Below are positions 35,276 through 43,760 of a stretch of DNA of 53,483 nt, piece by piece. Below the pieces are notes generated by a model that had not been told where the DNA came from, searched no databases, and worked only from the letters and a program-made list of their open reading frames with translations. Position 1 is the stretch's first letter. Every line of letters starts with the position of its first letter. Source of the DNA: Eubacterium_U album. GTDB lineage: Bacteria; Bacillota; Clostridia; Lachnospirales; Lachnospiraceae. Both the position numbers and the translations under genes were made by a program. The stretch is from NCBI RefSeq assembly GCF_025336545.1, contig NZ_JAODBU010000001.1, positions 1 to 53,483 of the forward strand. Reading direction: 5' to 3'.

Positions 35276-36226
35276 TTATTCAAATATTGTTTTCATTTCA
35301 TTAATAAACAATCTTCCTGCCTTTGAAATATATTTTCCTTTTTTAAATGCTACACACATTTTTCTGCTTGTACTTTCTTTTGTTCCCACTTTGTAATATA
35401 TAGGATGATTTGCATAATTATTAAATTTAATAGCACTTTCAGCAACAAAAGTCACACCCATTCCAGCCACTGCCATTGCAAATCCTGTTGTTGACTGCTG
35501 AATTTCCATTATTTCCTCCGGGCTAATTGAATATTCGTCAAACAATTTGTTTACAATCTTTCTAACTCTTTGGTCTTCATTTAATAATATAAATCTTTCA
35601 TCTTTAAATTCAGACATATCAACTTCTTTTATAGCTTCATCATTCAGTTTTCCTGCAATTATAGTTTCAGGACTAACCTGATAATCTTTCAACTTTTCAT
35701 TTATAACATTTTCCCTTGGTACCGCTATAACAATTCTTTCTTCAAATATATCTTCTTTTTCAAATAAACTATCATCTATATCACTGTCAGAAAGGAAAAT
35801 ATCAACCGTACCGTCTAAACATTTTCTTTGAATATCCGGAGTTTTTCCTTCTATTATCTGAAAGTTAATTCCGGGATATTTTTTACTATATTCTGTTAAC
35901 GCATATGGCAAATAACTCAACGAAAAACATGCAGTACTGCCTAATACAATCGTTCCGGTTTTAAGTTCATTTAAATCCGATATTTCTTTTTCAAAACGTT
36001 CTTTAGCTTCTATAACTGAACCCGCATACTCTAAATATGATTTGCCAAATTCTGTAAGTTCAATAGGTGATATACTTCTGTCAAATAAAAGTATTCCCCA
36101 CTTTTTTTCTAATTTATTGATATATGAACTTAAAGCCGGTTGCGAAATTCCAAGTTTCTTTGATGCTTTAGAAAAGCTTTTTTCTTTCGCCACTTCTTTA
36201 ACATAATAAAATCCTGTATTCTTCAT
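35276..36226 (-). CDS. LysR-family transcriptional regulator
   Basis: A 316-residue regulator with a winged helix-turn-helix at the N-terminus (SFSKASKKLGISQPALSSYINKLEKKWG, then LLFDRS) and a ligand-binding LysR domain (about 90-310) with GTIVLGSTACFSLSYLP and EKEDIFEERIVIAVP. GGAGAAAAAAG precedes the ATG. It is transcribed in the same direction as the NifU-like/GGGtGRT pair and 443 nt upstream of it; the effector is unknown. The region between them may contain its binding sites, but none was located with confidence. Confidence 0.9.
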   Translation of the reverse strand: MKNTGFYYVKEVAKEKSFSKASKKLGISQPALSSYINKLEKKWGILLFDRSISPIELTEFGKSYLEYAGSVIEAKERFEKEISDLNELKTGTIVLGSTACFSLSYLPYALTEYSKKYPGINFQIIEGKTPDIQRKCLDGTVDIFLSDSDIDDSLFEKEDIFEERIVIAVPRENVINEKLKDYQVSPETIIAGKLNDEAIKEVDMSEFKDERFILLNEDQRVRKIVNKLFDEYSISPEEIMEIQQSTTGFAMAVAGMGVTFVAESAIKFNNYANHPIYYKVGTKESTSRKMCVAFKKGKYISKAGRLFINEMKTIFE

Positions 36227-36320
36227 CTTTTTTCTCCATCCTATTGAATATTAAATTATATTTTATCACTAATACGTCAAATCTGTCGAGTATCCTTTGT
36301 AGATTCATTAGGTGCATATA

Positions 36321-36355
36321 AAAGCAGATGGCATCACATTGACACCATCTGCTTT
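36321..36355 (-). terminator. asd terminator
   Basis: AAAGCAGATGG (36321-36331) with CCATCTGCTTT (36345-36355), an 11-bp perfect stem 15 nt after the asd stop codon, followed by T-rich sequence on the minus strand. Confidence 0.8.
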
Positions 36356-36369
36356 AAAATTTTAATTAA

Positions 36370-37455
36370 TTATTTTGCTGTAATATATCCCTGTGCTGTA
36401 AGAAGTTCTGCTGAAAGAACTGCTCCGCCTGCTGCGCCTCTTAAAGTATTGTGAGATAATCCTACAAATTTATAATCATATACTGTATCTTCTCTTAATC
36501 TACCTACTGAGATTCCCATACCATTTTCAAAGTTTACATCTAATGAGACCTGTGGTCTGTTATCTTCTTCTAAGTACTGAATAAACTGCTTTGGAGCACT
36601 TGGAAGTTCAAGTTTCTGTGGAAGACCACTGAAGTTTCTTAATTTTTCAATTAATTGTTCCTTTGTAGGTTTCTTAGCAAACTTAACAAATACTGCTGCT
36701 GTATGTCCATCAAGAACCGGTACTCTGATACACTGAGTTGTTATTATAGGACTTGTAGCCTTTTTAATAACACCATCTTCAATCTTTCCCCAAAGTCTAA
36801 GTGGTTCCTGTTCAGATTTTTCTTCTTCACCACCAATAAATGGAATTATGTTTCCTTCCATTTCCGGCCAGTCTTTAAATGTTTTACCTGCACCTGAAAT
36901 TGCCTGATATGTTGTTGCTACAACTTCTGTAGGTTCAAATTCCTTCCATGCTGTAAGAACTGGTGCATAACTCTGTATTGAGCAATTAGGCTTAACTGCT
37001 ACGAAACCTCTCTTTGTGCCAAGTCTTTCTTTCTGGTATTTAATAACTTCATAATGTTCAGGATTAATTTCAGGAACAACCATTGGTACATCAGGTGTCC
37101 ATCTATGTGCACTATTATTTGAAACTACAGGTGTTTCTGTTTTAGCGTAAGCTTCTTCAATAGCTTTAATTTCATCCTTTGACATATCTACTGCACTAAA
37201 CACAAAGTCAACTGTTGAAGCTACTGCTTCTACTTCATTAACATTATGAACAATCATGTTCTTAACTTTTTCAGGCATAGGTGTTGTCATTTTCCATCTA
37301 TCGCCTACAGCTTCTTCGTATGTTTTCCCTGCTGAACGTGGGCTTGCAGCTAATGTTGTAACTTCATACCAAGGATGATCTGCAAGTAAAGTTATAAATC
37401 TCTGTCCTACCATTCCTGTTGCGCCTAAAACGCCAACCTTTAATTTCTTTTCCAT
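36370..37455 (-). CDS. asd: Aspartate-semialdehyde dehydrogenase
   Basis: Reduces aspartyl phosphate to aspartate semialdehyde, the branch-point of lysine/DAP, threonine and methionine synthesis. The 361-residue protein is of the longer archaeal/fungal-like subfamily: GVLGATGMVGQRF nucleotide loop, VVSNNSAHR, the catalytic VKPNCSIQSYAPVLTAW with the nucleophilic Cys, ISGAGKTFKDWPEM, and the C-terminal SHNTLRGAAGGAVLSAELL. GGAGAGG precedes the ATG. It precedes no other lysine gene here, though ddh and dpaAB in this window draw on its product. Confidence 0.94.
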   Translation of the reverse strand: MEKKLKVGVLGATGMVGQRFITLLADHPWYEVTTLAASPRSAGKTYEEAVGDRWKMTTPMPEKVKNMIVHNVNEVEAVASTVDFVFSAVDMSKDEIKAIEEAYAKTETPVVSNNSAHRWTPDVPMVVPEINPEHYEVIKYQKERLGTKRGFVAVKPNCSIQSYAPVLTAWKEFEPTEVVATTYQAISGAGKTFKDWPEMEGNIIPFIGGEEEKSEQEPLRLWGKIEDGVIKKATSPIITTQCIRVPVLDGHTAAVFVKFAKKPTKEQLIEKLRNFSGLPQKLELPSAPKQFIQYLEEDNRPQVSLDVNFENGMGISVGRLREDTVYDYKFVGLSHNTLRGAAGGAVLSAELLTAQGYITAK

Positions 37456-37528
37456 ATGACCTCTCCATTTTTTTATTTTTGGTGATTAATCCACCCATAT
37501 ATTATGAACAATCAGATGTATTATTTAT

Positions 37529-37918
37529 TTAGTATAAATCTGACCAATCATCATCACTGTTAGAATCTACATCTGTAGAATTACTATTGTTACTATTATC
37601 ATTTAATACATCATCTGAAGAATCATTTTTTTTATCATTTGATGAACCATCTTTATCTCCATCAAAGAATATATCTTCAGCTGAATTATTTCCATTACCA
37701 TTGTTATTAATCTTTGCTGTTTCCTGTTCTGTAGTTGTTTCTTTCTCTTTATCAGTATTTTTTGTGATAACTTCAGTCGTTGTAACTTTCTTGTTATTGC
37801 TTTCACTTTCTTTTAAAGAATTAAATCCAACTATTCCTGCTAACGCAATTACTATTACTGCTAACGCAATTACTATTACTATTACGCAAACAAGTACTAT
37901 ACTACTTCTTTTTTTCAT
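37529..37918 (-). CDS. Small anchored acidic protein with disordered outer tail
   Basis: A 129-residue protein: MKKR, one hydrophobic helix (about 5-33, rich in V, I, A), then a Thr/Glu- and Asn/Ser/Asp-rich tail (TTTEVITKNTDKEKETTTEQ, ending DSNSDDDWSDLY) with no cysteine. Unknown function; an envelope protein with a disordered exposed tail is likely. The ATG at 37918 has AGGAG 10 nt upstream, preferred over a longer in-frame extension. The helix contains a direct 7-residue repeat (VIVIALA twice), encoded by a 21-bp tandem duplication (37850-37891 region). Confidence 0.65.
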   Translation of the reverse strand: MKKRSSIVLVCVIVIVIALAVIVIALAGIVGFNSLKESESNNKKVTTTEVITKNTDKEKETTTEQETAKINNNGNGNNSAEDIFFDGDKDGSSNDKKNDSSDDVLNDNSNNSNSTDVDSNSDDDWSDLY

Positions 37919-38028
37919 ATTGTCATTTCTCCTACAATTATATGTCTTGTTTCTCAATTAAGTCAGATGCCGATTATGGGAAACTTTTTTATAGCAAATG
38001 AATTTTGCTCATTTTTCCTAATATCAGA

Positions 38029-38607
38029 TTATTTTTCTATGGAAACAGTTGTTTCTTCCACAGTCAATGTTTCTTCGTTAAGAAGCGATTCATCTTCTAA
38101 CTGTTTTTGTCTTTCTTCTAACTTTTTCCGGTATTCTTCATCATATTTTTGTACTGATGTTTTATATGTATCGCTCATACAATATATTTCTACCTGCATA
38201 ATTCCATAGCATAAAAGTATAACAACTAAAATACCTATAAACCCTGAAACAGGATTATGTTTTCTAAATACCGGAATGTTATCTATATATTTAAAATCTG
38301 ACAAAAATAATGCCGGACTTAATACTGCAACGAGAATAAATACATATTTAAATATCTCTAAAACAACATCTAGTGGTTCAAATTTAAGTGATGTAAATTC
38401 TCCATATAAACTAAATAACACATATGAAATAACTAATACATAATATAACAATGCCGGAATCATCTTATAAGACTTTCCTGAGCGGAATCCAAACAATTTG
38501 ACATTGTCATATTTCTGTGGATTTTCAAGTCTGTTACGTTTATTATCATACTTTTTATAAATGTCCCTGTTATTCGCTGTTCTGTATGGTTTATATTTTT
38601 TTGTCAT
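38029..38607 (-). CDS. Hypothetical membrane protein with coiled-coil tail
   Basis: A 192-residue protein I do not recognise. After a basic N-terminus (MTKKYKPYRTANNRDIYKK) come three hydrophobic segments (about 47-68, 83-104, 120-143), then an outer or cytosolic C-terminal helix rich in Glu/Lys (YDEEYRKKLEERQKQLEDESL), probably a coiled coil. The ATG at 38607 has AGGAG upstream; an ATG at 38622 would have none. It lies between the small anchored protein and tRNA-Thr. Confidence 0.6.
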   Translation of the reverse strand: MTKKYKPYRTANNRDIYKKYDNKRNRLENPQKYDNVKLFGFRSGKSYKMIPALLYYVLVISYVLFSLYGEFTSLKFEPLDVVLEIFKYVFILVAVLSPALFLSDFKYIDNIPVFRKHNPVSGFIGILVVILLCYGIMQVEIYCMSDTYKTSVQKYDEEYRKKLEERQKQLEDESLLNEETLTVEETTVSIEK

Positions 38608-38781
38608 TGACTCTCCTAACAATCATTAAATCTGATTAAATATTAATGCCAACAAAAATATTAACAATTAACTTTTAAGATGTCAAAAAGTTCTTCTTTC
38701 CGACAATACGGTTATTATAACCACTTTACAATGAAATGTAAATAATTAGTTCACGTATTTAAGATTTAATCTAATAATTAA

Positions 38782-38810
38782 TTGACAACAATTTTATCAT
38801 TTTGTATTAT
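38782..38810 (+). promoter_or_regulatory. tRNA-Thr promoter
   Basis: TTGACA (38782-38787), 17-nt spacer, TATTAT (38805-38810), 15 nt before the tRNA 5' end. A near-consensus promoter. Confidence 0.85.
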
Positions 38811-38825
38811 ATATAGGTGTGACAC

Positions 38826-38898
38826 GCTTCTGTGGCTCAGTTGGTAGAGCGACGCACTCGTAATGCGTAGGCCACGGGTTCGAATCCCGTCAGGAGCT
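38826..38898 (+). tRNA. tRNA-Thr (anticodon CGU)
   Basis: A 73-nt cloverleaf: acceptor GCTTCTG with CAGGAGC, D-arm GCTCAGTTGGTAGAGC, anticodon stem ACGCA/TGCGT with loop CTCGTAA giving CGU (reads ACG, threonine), and T-arm ACGGGTTCGAATCCCGT. The CCA end is not encoded; the discriminator base is T. It is a single tRNA with its own promoter and terminator. Confidence 0.95.
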
Positions 38899-38903
38899 GA
38901 TTA

Positions 38904-38939
38904 AAAGGCTATCAGATTTACTATTATCTGATAGCCTTT
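38904..38939 (+). terminator. Terminator after tRNA-Thr
   Basis: AAAGGCTATCAGAT (38904-38917) and ATCTGATAGCCTTT (38926-38939), a perfect 14-bp stem starting 6 nt after the tRNA. It also faces the small gene at 38951 and may serve both strands. Confidence 0.85.
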
Positions 38940-38950
38940 ATAAGTTTCAT

Positions 38951-39181
38951 TTATAATTTTTTTATTAACTCTTTACCCATATCGGTTATATCACCTAATA
39001 CGTCTCCATAAATTCCTACTGAACCTTTTGTATTTGATCCTCTTCCTCTGTTCGTTTCTGATAGAACAGCCTTATATATAACTGCTCCTGCTCCTAAATT
39101 TGTCGGTGGTGTAAAATAATCTAACCACTGATCTGCAAATGTTCCACCTACTGCATCAATTGCTCCTTTAATAAAACCCAT
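38951..39181 (-). pseudogene. Truncated SPFH/YdjI-like gene (N-terminal fragment)
   Basis: The 76-residue frame begins MGFIKGAIDAVGGTFADQWLDYF and continues to RGSNTKGS, matching the N-terminus of YdjI-like SPFH/virion-core proteins, which usually have about 300 or more residues. After NTKGS the sequence departs from the family (VGIYGDVLGDITDMG, then KELIKKL and a stop). An internal deletion is the simplest cause. AAGGAAC precedes the ATG, so a short protein may still be made. A full copy is not in the window. Confidence 0.55.
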
Positions 39182-39419
39182 TTTTCTGTTCCTTTCATGT
39201 AATTATTTTGTATCTTTGTTTATCCATCTCATCCCGTTATTTAAAATATATCATTTTATTTTATATTTATATTCATTCTACAGAAAAAATAAAACCCAAT
39301 ACAATTATATTCTTTTATATCATTTGTAACCTTAAAAGTCAATTTTAATTGCCGTTTGCATCCATATTTGCTATAGTAACAAGTACAGACTTTTAGTAGC
39401 AAAATAAAGGAGAATTTGC

Positions 39420-39911
39420 ATGATAGCAATTAATGTGATTAGTAAAAACGAATTTATGAACGCAATTTTTATAAAAGATACATTTGACTATATGTTGGTA
39501 AGCGAATTAGAATTAACAACAATCAACACTTTCTCTGTTGACGGGCGTATTAACAAAGATTTTATTAAAAAAAATGAACTTGAAGAACCTGAAGACGATT
39601 TCATCTCATGGGGAAGTATCAGACATATATGTTTTGAAATTATCAAAGGGAAAAACGCTCCATTAAAATTTAAAATCACATTAAAACTTCCTAATTCTTA
39701 TATTGAAAAAATGTTAACTTCTGTTGATACTAACATTGAAGCTTCGCAGGTTTTAGGAATGTACATACATATTAATTATGAAAACAACAAGTTAAATGTT
39801 ATTACAGGTACCTCCTTAAGTATATTTACAATGGACAAGTCCATTGATAAATTCTGGGATAAACAAATTACTACTTTACTAAATCAGCATTTCGAACTTG
39901 AAATCGAATAA
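39420..39911 (+). CDS. DUF5721-like protein
   Basis: A 163-residue soluble protein of unknown function that I place in the clostridial DUF5721 family: MIAINVISKNEFMNAIFIKD, DYMLVSELELTTINTFSVDG, RINKDF, a WGSIRHICFEIIKGKNAPL block and a C-terminal STMDKS-like ISIFTMDKSIDKFWD region. Complete, without membrane segments. AAGGAG lies 7 nt upstream of the ATG. It lies just before the htpG regulatory region on the same strand, but with about 230 nt and a promoter between, so it is a separate unit. Confidence 0.75.
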   Translation: MIAINVISKNEFMNAIFIKDTFDYMLVSELELTTINTFSVDGRINKDFIKKNELEEPEDDFISWGSIRHICFEIIKGKNAPLKFKITLKLPNSYIEKMLTSVDTNIEASQVLGMYIHINYENNKLNVITGTSLSIFTMDKSIDKFWDKQITTLLNQHFELEIE

Positions 39912-39965
39912 ATTATAAATTCAATACAATTTTAAAACTCATAAACACATCTTCTCGCGCATTTG

Positions 39966-39992
39966 TTAGCACTCTTTTTTATCGAGTGCTAA
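39966..39992 (+). promoter_or_regulatory. CIRCE operator (HrcA site) upstream of htpG
   Basis: A perfect consensus repeat: TTAGCACTC (39966-39974), 9-nt spacer, GAGTGCTAA (39984-39992). It is identical to the groESL site in both arms and sits 7 bp upstream of the htpG -35 box rather than downstream of it. HtpG control by HrcA is not the textbook Bacillus arrangement. Confidence 0.95.
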
Positions 39993-39999
39993 TTTTCTC

Positions 40000-40028
40000 T
40001 TGACTTTTACATTTGACCTGTCTAAAAT
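40000..40028 (+). promoter_or_regulatory. htpG promoter
   Basis: TTGACT (40000-40005) and TAAAAT (40023-40028) with a 17-nt spacer. It is a strong-looking promoter; transcription would start near 40035, giving a leader of about 110 nt that contains an inverted repeat. Confidence 0.75.
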
Positions 40029-40056
40029 ATATATCAAGCGTAAAAATTATGGTGAA

Positions 40057-40111
40057 TGCAAATACTTCGGAATTGTGAAAATTGATAAAATAAAAAGAAA
40101 TAGTATTTGCA
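40057..40111 (+). repeat. Inverted repeat in the htpG leader
   Basis: TGCAAATACT (40057-40066) is the exact complement of AGTATTTGCA (40102-40111), spaced by 35 nt. The AAGGAG ribosome site (about 40132) lies outside it. It could form an RNA hairpin in the leader; a regulatory role is unproven. Confidence 0.5.
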
Positions 40112-40145
40112 AACACTAATAGATTTATATAAAGGAGTGATATAT

Positions 40146-42146
40146 ATGGCAGCTACAAAAGGTAGTTTATCTATTAACAGTGAAAATATTTTCCCAATTA
40201 TAAAGAAATGGTTATACTCTGATCACGATATATTTTTCAGAGAACTTATTTCTAATGGTTGCGATGCAATTACAAAATTAAAAAAATTATCTCTTATCGG
40301 AGAATACGAATTTAAAGATGACGAAGAAAGTGAACTTAAAGTTCAGGTTATAGCCAATGCTAAAGACAAGACATTAACATTTATCGATAACGGTATCGGT
40401 ATGACAGCTGAGGAAATTGATGAATACATCAATCAGATTGCTTTCTCAGGTGCTGAAGCATTTCTTGAGCAATACAAAGACAAAACTAACGAAGACCAGA
40501 TTATCGGTCATTTTGGTTTAGGTTTCTATTCTGCTTTTATGGTTGCAGATAGAGTTACTATTGAGTCTCTTTCTTATAAAGAAGGTTCTAAGGCTGTAAA
40601 ATGGGAATGTGAAAATGGTCTCGAATTTTCTATGGATGACTGCGATAAAACAGACAGAGGTACAAAGATTACTTTATATTTAAATGATGATAGCTTAGAA
40701 TTTGCAAATGAGTTCAAAGCACGTGAAATCATTCACAAGTACTGTTCTTTTATGCCTGTTGAAATATTCCTTTCTAACCCAAACGCTGAACCAGAATATG
40801 ATACAATTCCTGAATCAGAAGTAACTGACAAAGATACAGTAATTGAAACTATTGTTGAAGAAGCTAAAACTGAAGAAAAAGAAAATGAAGATGGAACTAA
40901 AGAGGTTGTAGAGGTTTCTCCTGCTACTACTAAAGCTAAAATCCTTAAAAGACCTAAGAGCATTAGTAATCCCGTTCCACTTTGGACAAAGCATCCAAAT
41001 GAGTGCACTGAAGAAGAATACAGACAGTTCTATCATGAAGTATTTATGGATTATAAGGAACCTTTATTCTGGATTCATTTAAATATGGATTATCCATTTA
41101 ACTTAAAGGGTATTCTTTACTTCCCTAAGATTAATACTGAATTCGAATCTGTAGAAGGTGTTATCAAATTATATAACAATCAGGTATTTATTGCTGATAA
41201 CATTAAAGAAGTTATTCCTGAATTTTTAATGGTATTAAAGGGTGTAATCGATTGTCCTGACCTTCCACTTAACGTATCAAGAAGTGCTCTTCAGAACGAT
41301 GGATTCGTTAAGAAGATTTCCGATTACATTACTAAGAAGGTTGCTGATAAGCTTTCAGGAATGTGCAAAACAGATAAAGAAAATTACGAAAAATACTGGG
41401 ATGACATTTCACCATTCATTAAATATGGATGCCTTAAAGATGAAAAATTCTGTGAGAAGATGTCTGACTATGTTTTATTTAAAAATATTGACGATAAATT
41501 CCTTACATTTAAAGAATGCTTAGAAAAAAATAAAGAAGCTCACGAAAACACAATCTTCTATACAACTGACCCTGTTCAGCAAAGTCAGTACATTAATATG
41601 TATAGAAACGAAAATATAGATGTTGTTATTTTGAAAGATGCTATCGACCAGCCATTTATAACACAATTAGAGCAAAAAAATGAAAATGTAAAGTTTGTTC
41701 GTATTGATGCTGAATTAACAAATACTTTCAAAGAAGAAGTTAATGAAGATGAATTAAAAGAAATGACTGACAAATTAACTGAAGCATTTAAGAAAGCTTT
41801 AAACAGAGATACTCTTGATGTTAAGGTTGAAAAGATGAAAGATTCTTCTATTTCTTCTATGATTACTTTATCAGAAGAAAGCCGTCGTATGCAGGACATG
41901 ATGAAGATGTACGGAATGGCAGGAATGGATCCTTCAATGTTTGGTGGTGCAGGTGAAACTCTGGTTCTTAATTCAAACAACAACCTTGTTAAATATATCA
42001 TTGATAATCCTGAGGGAGAAAATACTGATTTAATTTGCAAGCAGTTATACGACCTCGCAATGATTAGTCATACACCTCTTAATCCAGAATCAATGACAGC
42101 TTTTATCGAAAGAAGCAACAAGATTCTTGAAATCATAACTAAGTAA
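40146..42146 (+). CDS. htpG: Molecular chaperone HtpG (Hsp90)
   Basis: An ATP-driven Hsp90 chaperone of the cytosol, 666 residues. The GHKL ATPase domain has FRELISNGCDAITKLKKL, FIDNGIGMTAEE and GHFGLGFYSAFMV. The middle domain has NVSRSALQNDGFVKKI, and the tail is a dimerisation domain. Residues about 213-272 are an acidic, low-complexity linker (EEAKTEEKENEDGTKEVV) between the first two domains, longer than in E. coli HtpG. The ATG at 40146 has AAAGGAG upstream; a TTG at 40107 is rejected. A CIRCE operator sits before the promoter. Confidence 0.97.
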   Translation: MAATKGSLSINSENIFPIIKKWLYSDHDIFFRELISNGCDAITKLKKLSLIGEYEFKDDEESELKVQVIANAKDKTLTFIDNGIGMTAEEIDEYINQIAFSGAEAFLEQYKDKTNEDQIIGHFGLGFYSAFMVADRVTIESLSYKEGSKAVKWECENGLEFSMDDCDKTDRGTKITLYLNDDSLEFANEFKAREIIHKYCSFMPVEIFLSNPNAEPEYDTIPESEVTDKDTVIETIVEEAKTEEKENEDGTKEVVEVSPATTKAKILKRPKSISNPVPLWTKHPNECTEEEYRQFYHEVFMDYKEPLFWIHLNMDYPFNLKGILYFPKINTEFESVEGVIKLYNNQVFIADNIKEVIPEFLMVLKGVIDCPDLPLNVSRSALQNDGFVKKISDYITKKVADKLSGMCKTDKENYEKYWDDISPFIKYGCLKDEKFCEKMSDYVLFKNIDDKFLTFKECLEKNKEAHENTIFYTTDPVQQSQYINMYRNENIDVVILKDAIDQPFITQLEQKNENVKFVRIDAELTNTFKEEVNEDELKEMTDKLTEAFKKALNRDTLDVKVEKMKDSSISSMITLSEESRRMQDMMKMYGMAGMDPSMFGGAGETLVLNSNNNLVKYIIDNPEGENTDLICKQLYDLAMISHTPLNPESMTAFIERSNKILEIITK

Positions 42147-42205
42147 TATTATTTAACAACATATTTTATTAGAAAAAAAATTAGTAATTTAATTATTTAT
42201 CCAAT

Positions 42206-42290
42206 AATAAATGGACACTTTTTTGTATGCCCCTTAAAAGTACAACAAAAATTAAACTTTTAAGAGCAAATCATTTTAAGTGTCCATTTT
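42206..42290. terminator. Nested hairpin between convergent htpG and dus genes
   Basis: ATGGACACTT (42211-42220) pairs with AAGTGTCCAT (42278-42287), and inside it CTTAAAAGT pairs with ACTTTTAAG. Both outer flanks are A/T-rich. It likely ends transcription from both sides. Confidence 0.6.
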
Positions 42291-42298
42291 ATTATTCG

Positions 42299-43234
42299 TT
42301 AATTTATAATATCACATTTAAACATTTCTTCTATTGCATTATTAAAATGAATTAAGTCATTTGCTTTCTTGATTCGTTTCCAATTCTTTTCATAATTCTC
42401 AAATAGTGGTGACATATATCTCCATGCTTCTTTCATCTTAAATAAAAGATTTCTATCACCGCTCATTACTTCTTTATAATCATTATATATAATTTCATTA
42501 AATCTATACAATTTTTCTTTAGTGACTCTCTCACCACCTCGTATTTCAGAAAAAATATTTGGATTAGTAATTGCTCCACGACCAATCATTACACTATCTA
42601 TGTTTGGAAATCGTTTTATAATTTTATTATAATCATCTACGCTATTTACATCACCATTGTAACAAAGTTTATTTTTGCTGTTTTCATAAGCATACTCAAA
42701 AACTTCTAAATTAGGAGTGTTATTATAAAAATCTTCTCTCACTCTTGGATGTATAATTAATTCCTTTAAATTATATTTATTATATATTTCGAGTATTTCG
42801 TAAAATTCTTCCGGCTCATACATTCCGATTCGCGTCTTTACTGATATTTCCATCCCTGACTCATTTACCATTTTATCAAGCAAAATATCTAAATCTTCAA
42901 GATTTTTCAAAAGGCCTGAGCCACGTCCTTTTGATACTACTGTTCCTGACGGACAGCCTGCATTTATATTAACCTCTGTATATCCGTAATCTTTTAATTT
43001 ACTCATTGCACTAAGTGCCTGATCAGTCTGTTTTGTCATAAGCTGAGGAATCAAAACATTTATTTTATTATTTTGCGGATTTATATCTCTTACTTCTTTA
43101 TTAGAAAATTTTTTATTCTGACTTGTACCTATAAACGGTGCAAAAAATTTATCCGGTTGTTCAAATACTGCCGCTAAGGCATTTCTATATATGTATCCTG
43201 TTATTCCTTCTAATGGTGCTAAATATAATTTCAT
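42299..43234 (-). CDS. tRNA-dihydrouridine synthase
   Basis: A 311-residue FMN-dependent TIM-barrel enzyme that reduces uridines in the tRNA D-loop. Motifs: YLAPLEGITGYIYRNAL at the start, the catalytic-cysteine block NINAGCPSGTVVSKGRGSGLL, SVKTRIGMYEPEEF, LIIHPRVREDFYN and the FMN-phosphate site SVMIGRGAITNPNIF. AAGGAAG precedes the ATG. The exact Dus class cannot be told from the sequence. It stands alone and converges with htpG. Confidence 0.9.
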   Translation of the reverse strand: MKLYLAPLEGITGYIYRNALAAVFEQPDKFFAPFIGTSQNKKFSNKEVRDINPQNNKINVLIPQLMTKQTDQALSAMSKLKDYGYTEVNINAGCPSGTVVSKGRGSGLLKNLEDLDILLDKMVNESGMEISVKTRIGMYEPEEFYEILEIYNKYNLKELIIHPRVREDFYNNTPNLEVFEYAYENSKNKLCYNGDVNSVDDYNKIIKRFPNIDSVMIGRGAITNPNIFSEIRGGERVTKEKLYRFNEIIYNDYKEVMSGDRNLLFKMKEAWRYMSPLFENYEKNWKRIKKANDLIHFNNAIEEMFKCDIIN

Positions 43235-43760
43235 TTTTCTTCCTTTTATCTCAATGCCAGGACTTTATATGCATAATACACGAAGCTGCTTTAATCCTAA
43301 CATTAATTTAATTTTTTAATCCACGAACCATTATATTATATTGCAGAATATTTTCAAATAATAATTTCTATATGATTATGTAAATATCTGCACATAAAAA
43401 ATCCTTATTATATTGTAACGATTTTGTTTTATTTTTTGTTATATTTTACTTTTATATGTTGTTATATGTTGTTATATTTTTGCTTTATTAAATTTAATCC
43501 ATTTGTAAAATTATGTAATAACTTTCTAAATATAAATTTTAATTAAAATACATTATTATATGCATAGCTTCAAAACATCTACTCTACAAATATATATTTG
43601 AAAAACTACTGTTATAATGCTATAATTTTAAAGATGTCTTAGCGCAATATATAACAAAAACGATTCAGAAATTTGTTTATACCAAAAAGATTTTCATCAA
43701 TTTGTTTATTGTAATATATTTGTAAGATGTAAATACAAAAAAAGAAATGAGGAATTACAT
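43235..43760. other. AT-rich intergenic region upstream of argH
   Basis: About 525 nt of very AT-rich DNA. The promoter before argH is annotated separately. A short direct repeat (TATGTTGTTATATGTTGTTAT near 43457) and two TATATGCATA strings are present. No coding remnant, riboswitch or T-box was recognised, and no ArgR box could be defined. Confidence 0.4.
43598..43626 (+). promoter_or_regulatory. argH promoter
   Basis: TTGAAA (43598-43603) and TATAAT (43621-43626) with a 17-nt spacer, about 135 nt before the start codon; a leader of about 125 nt follows. Confidence 0.75.

Noticed and set aside
38826..39181. tRNA-Thr as an integration site of a mobile element
   Set aside because: No integrase, no direct repeat of the tRNA end and no foreign-looking block follows; only a truncated gene is next to it.
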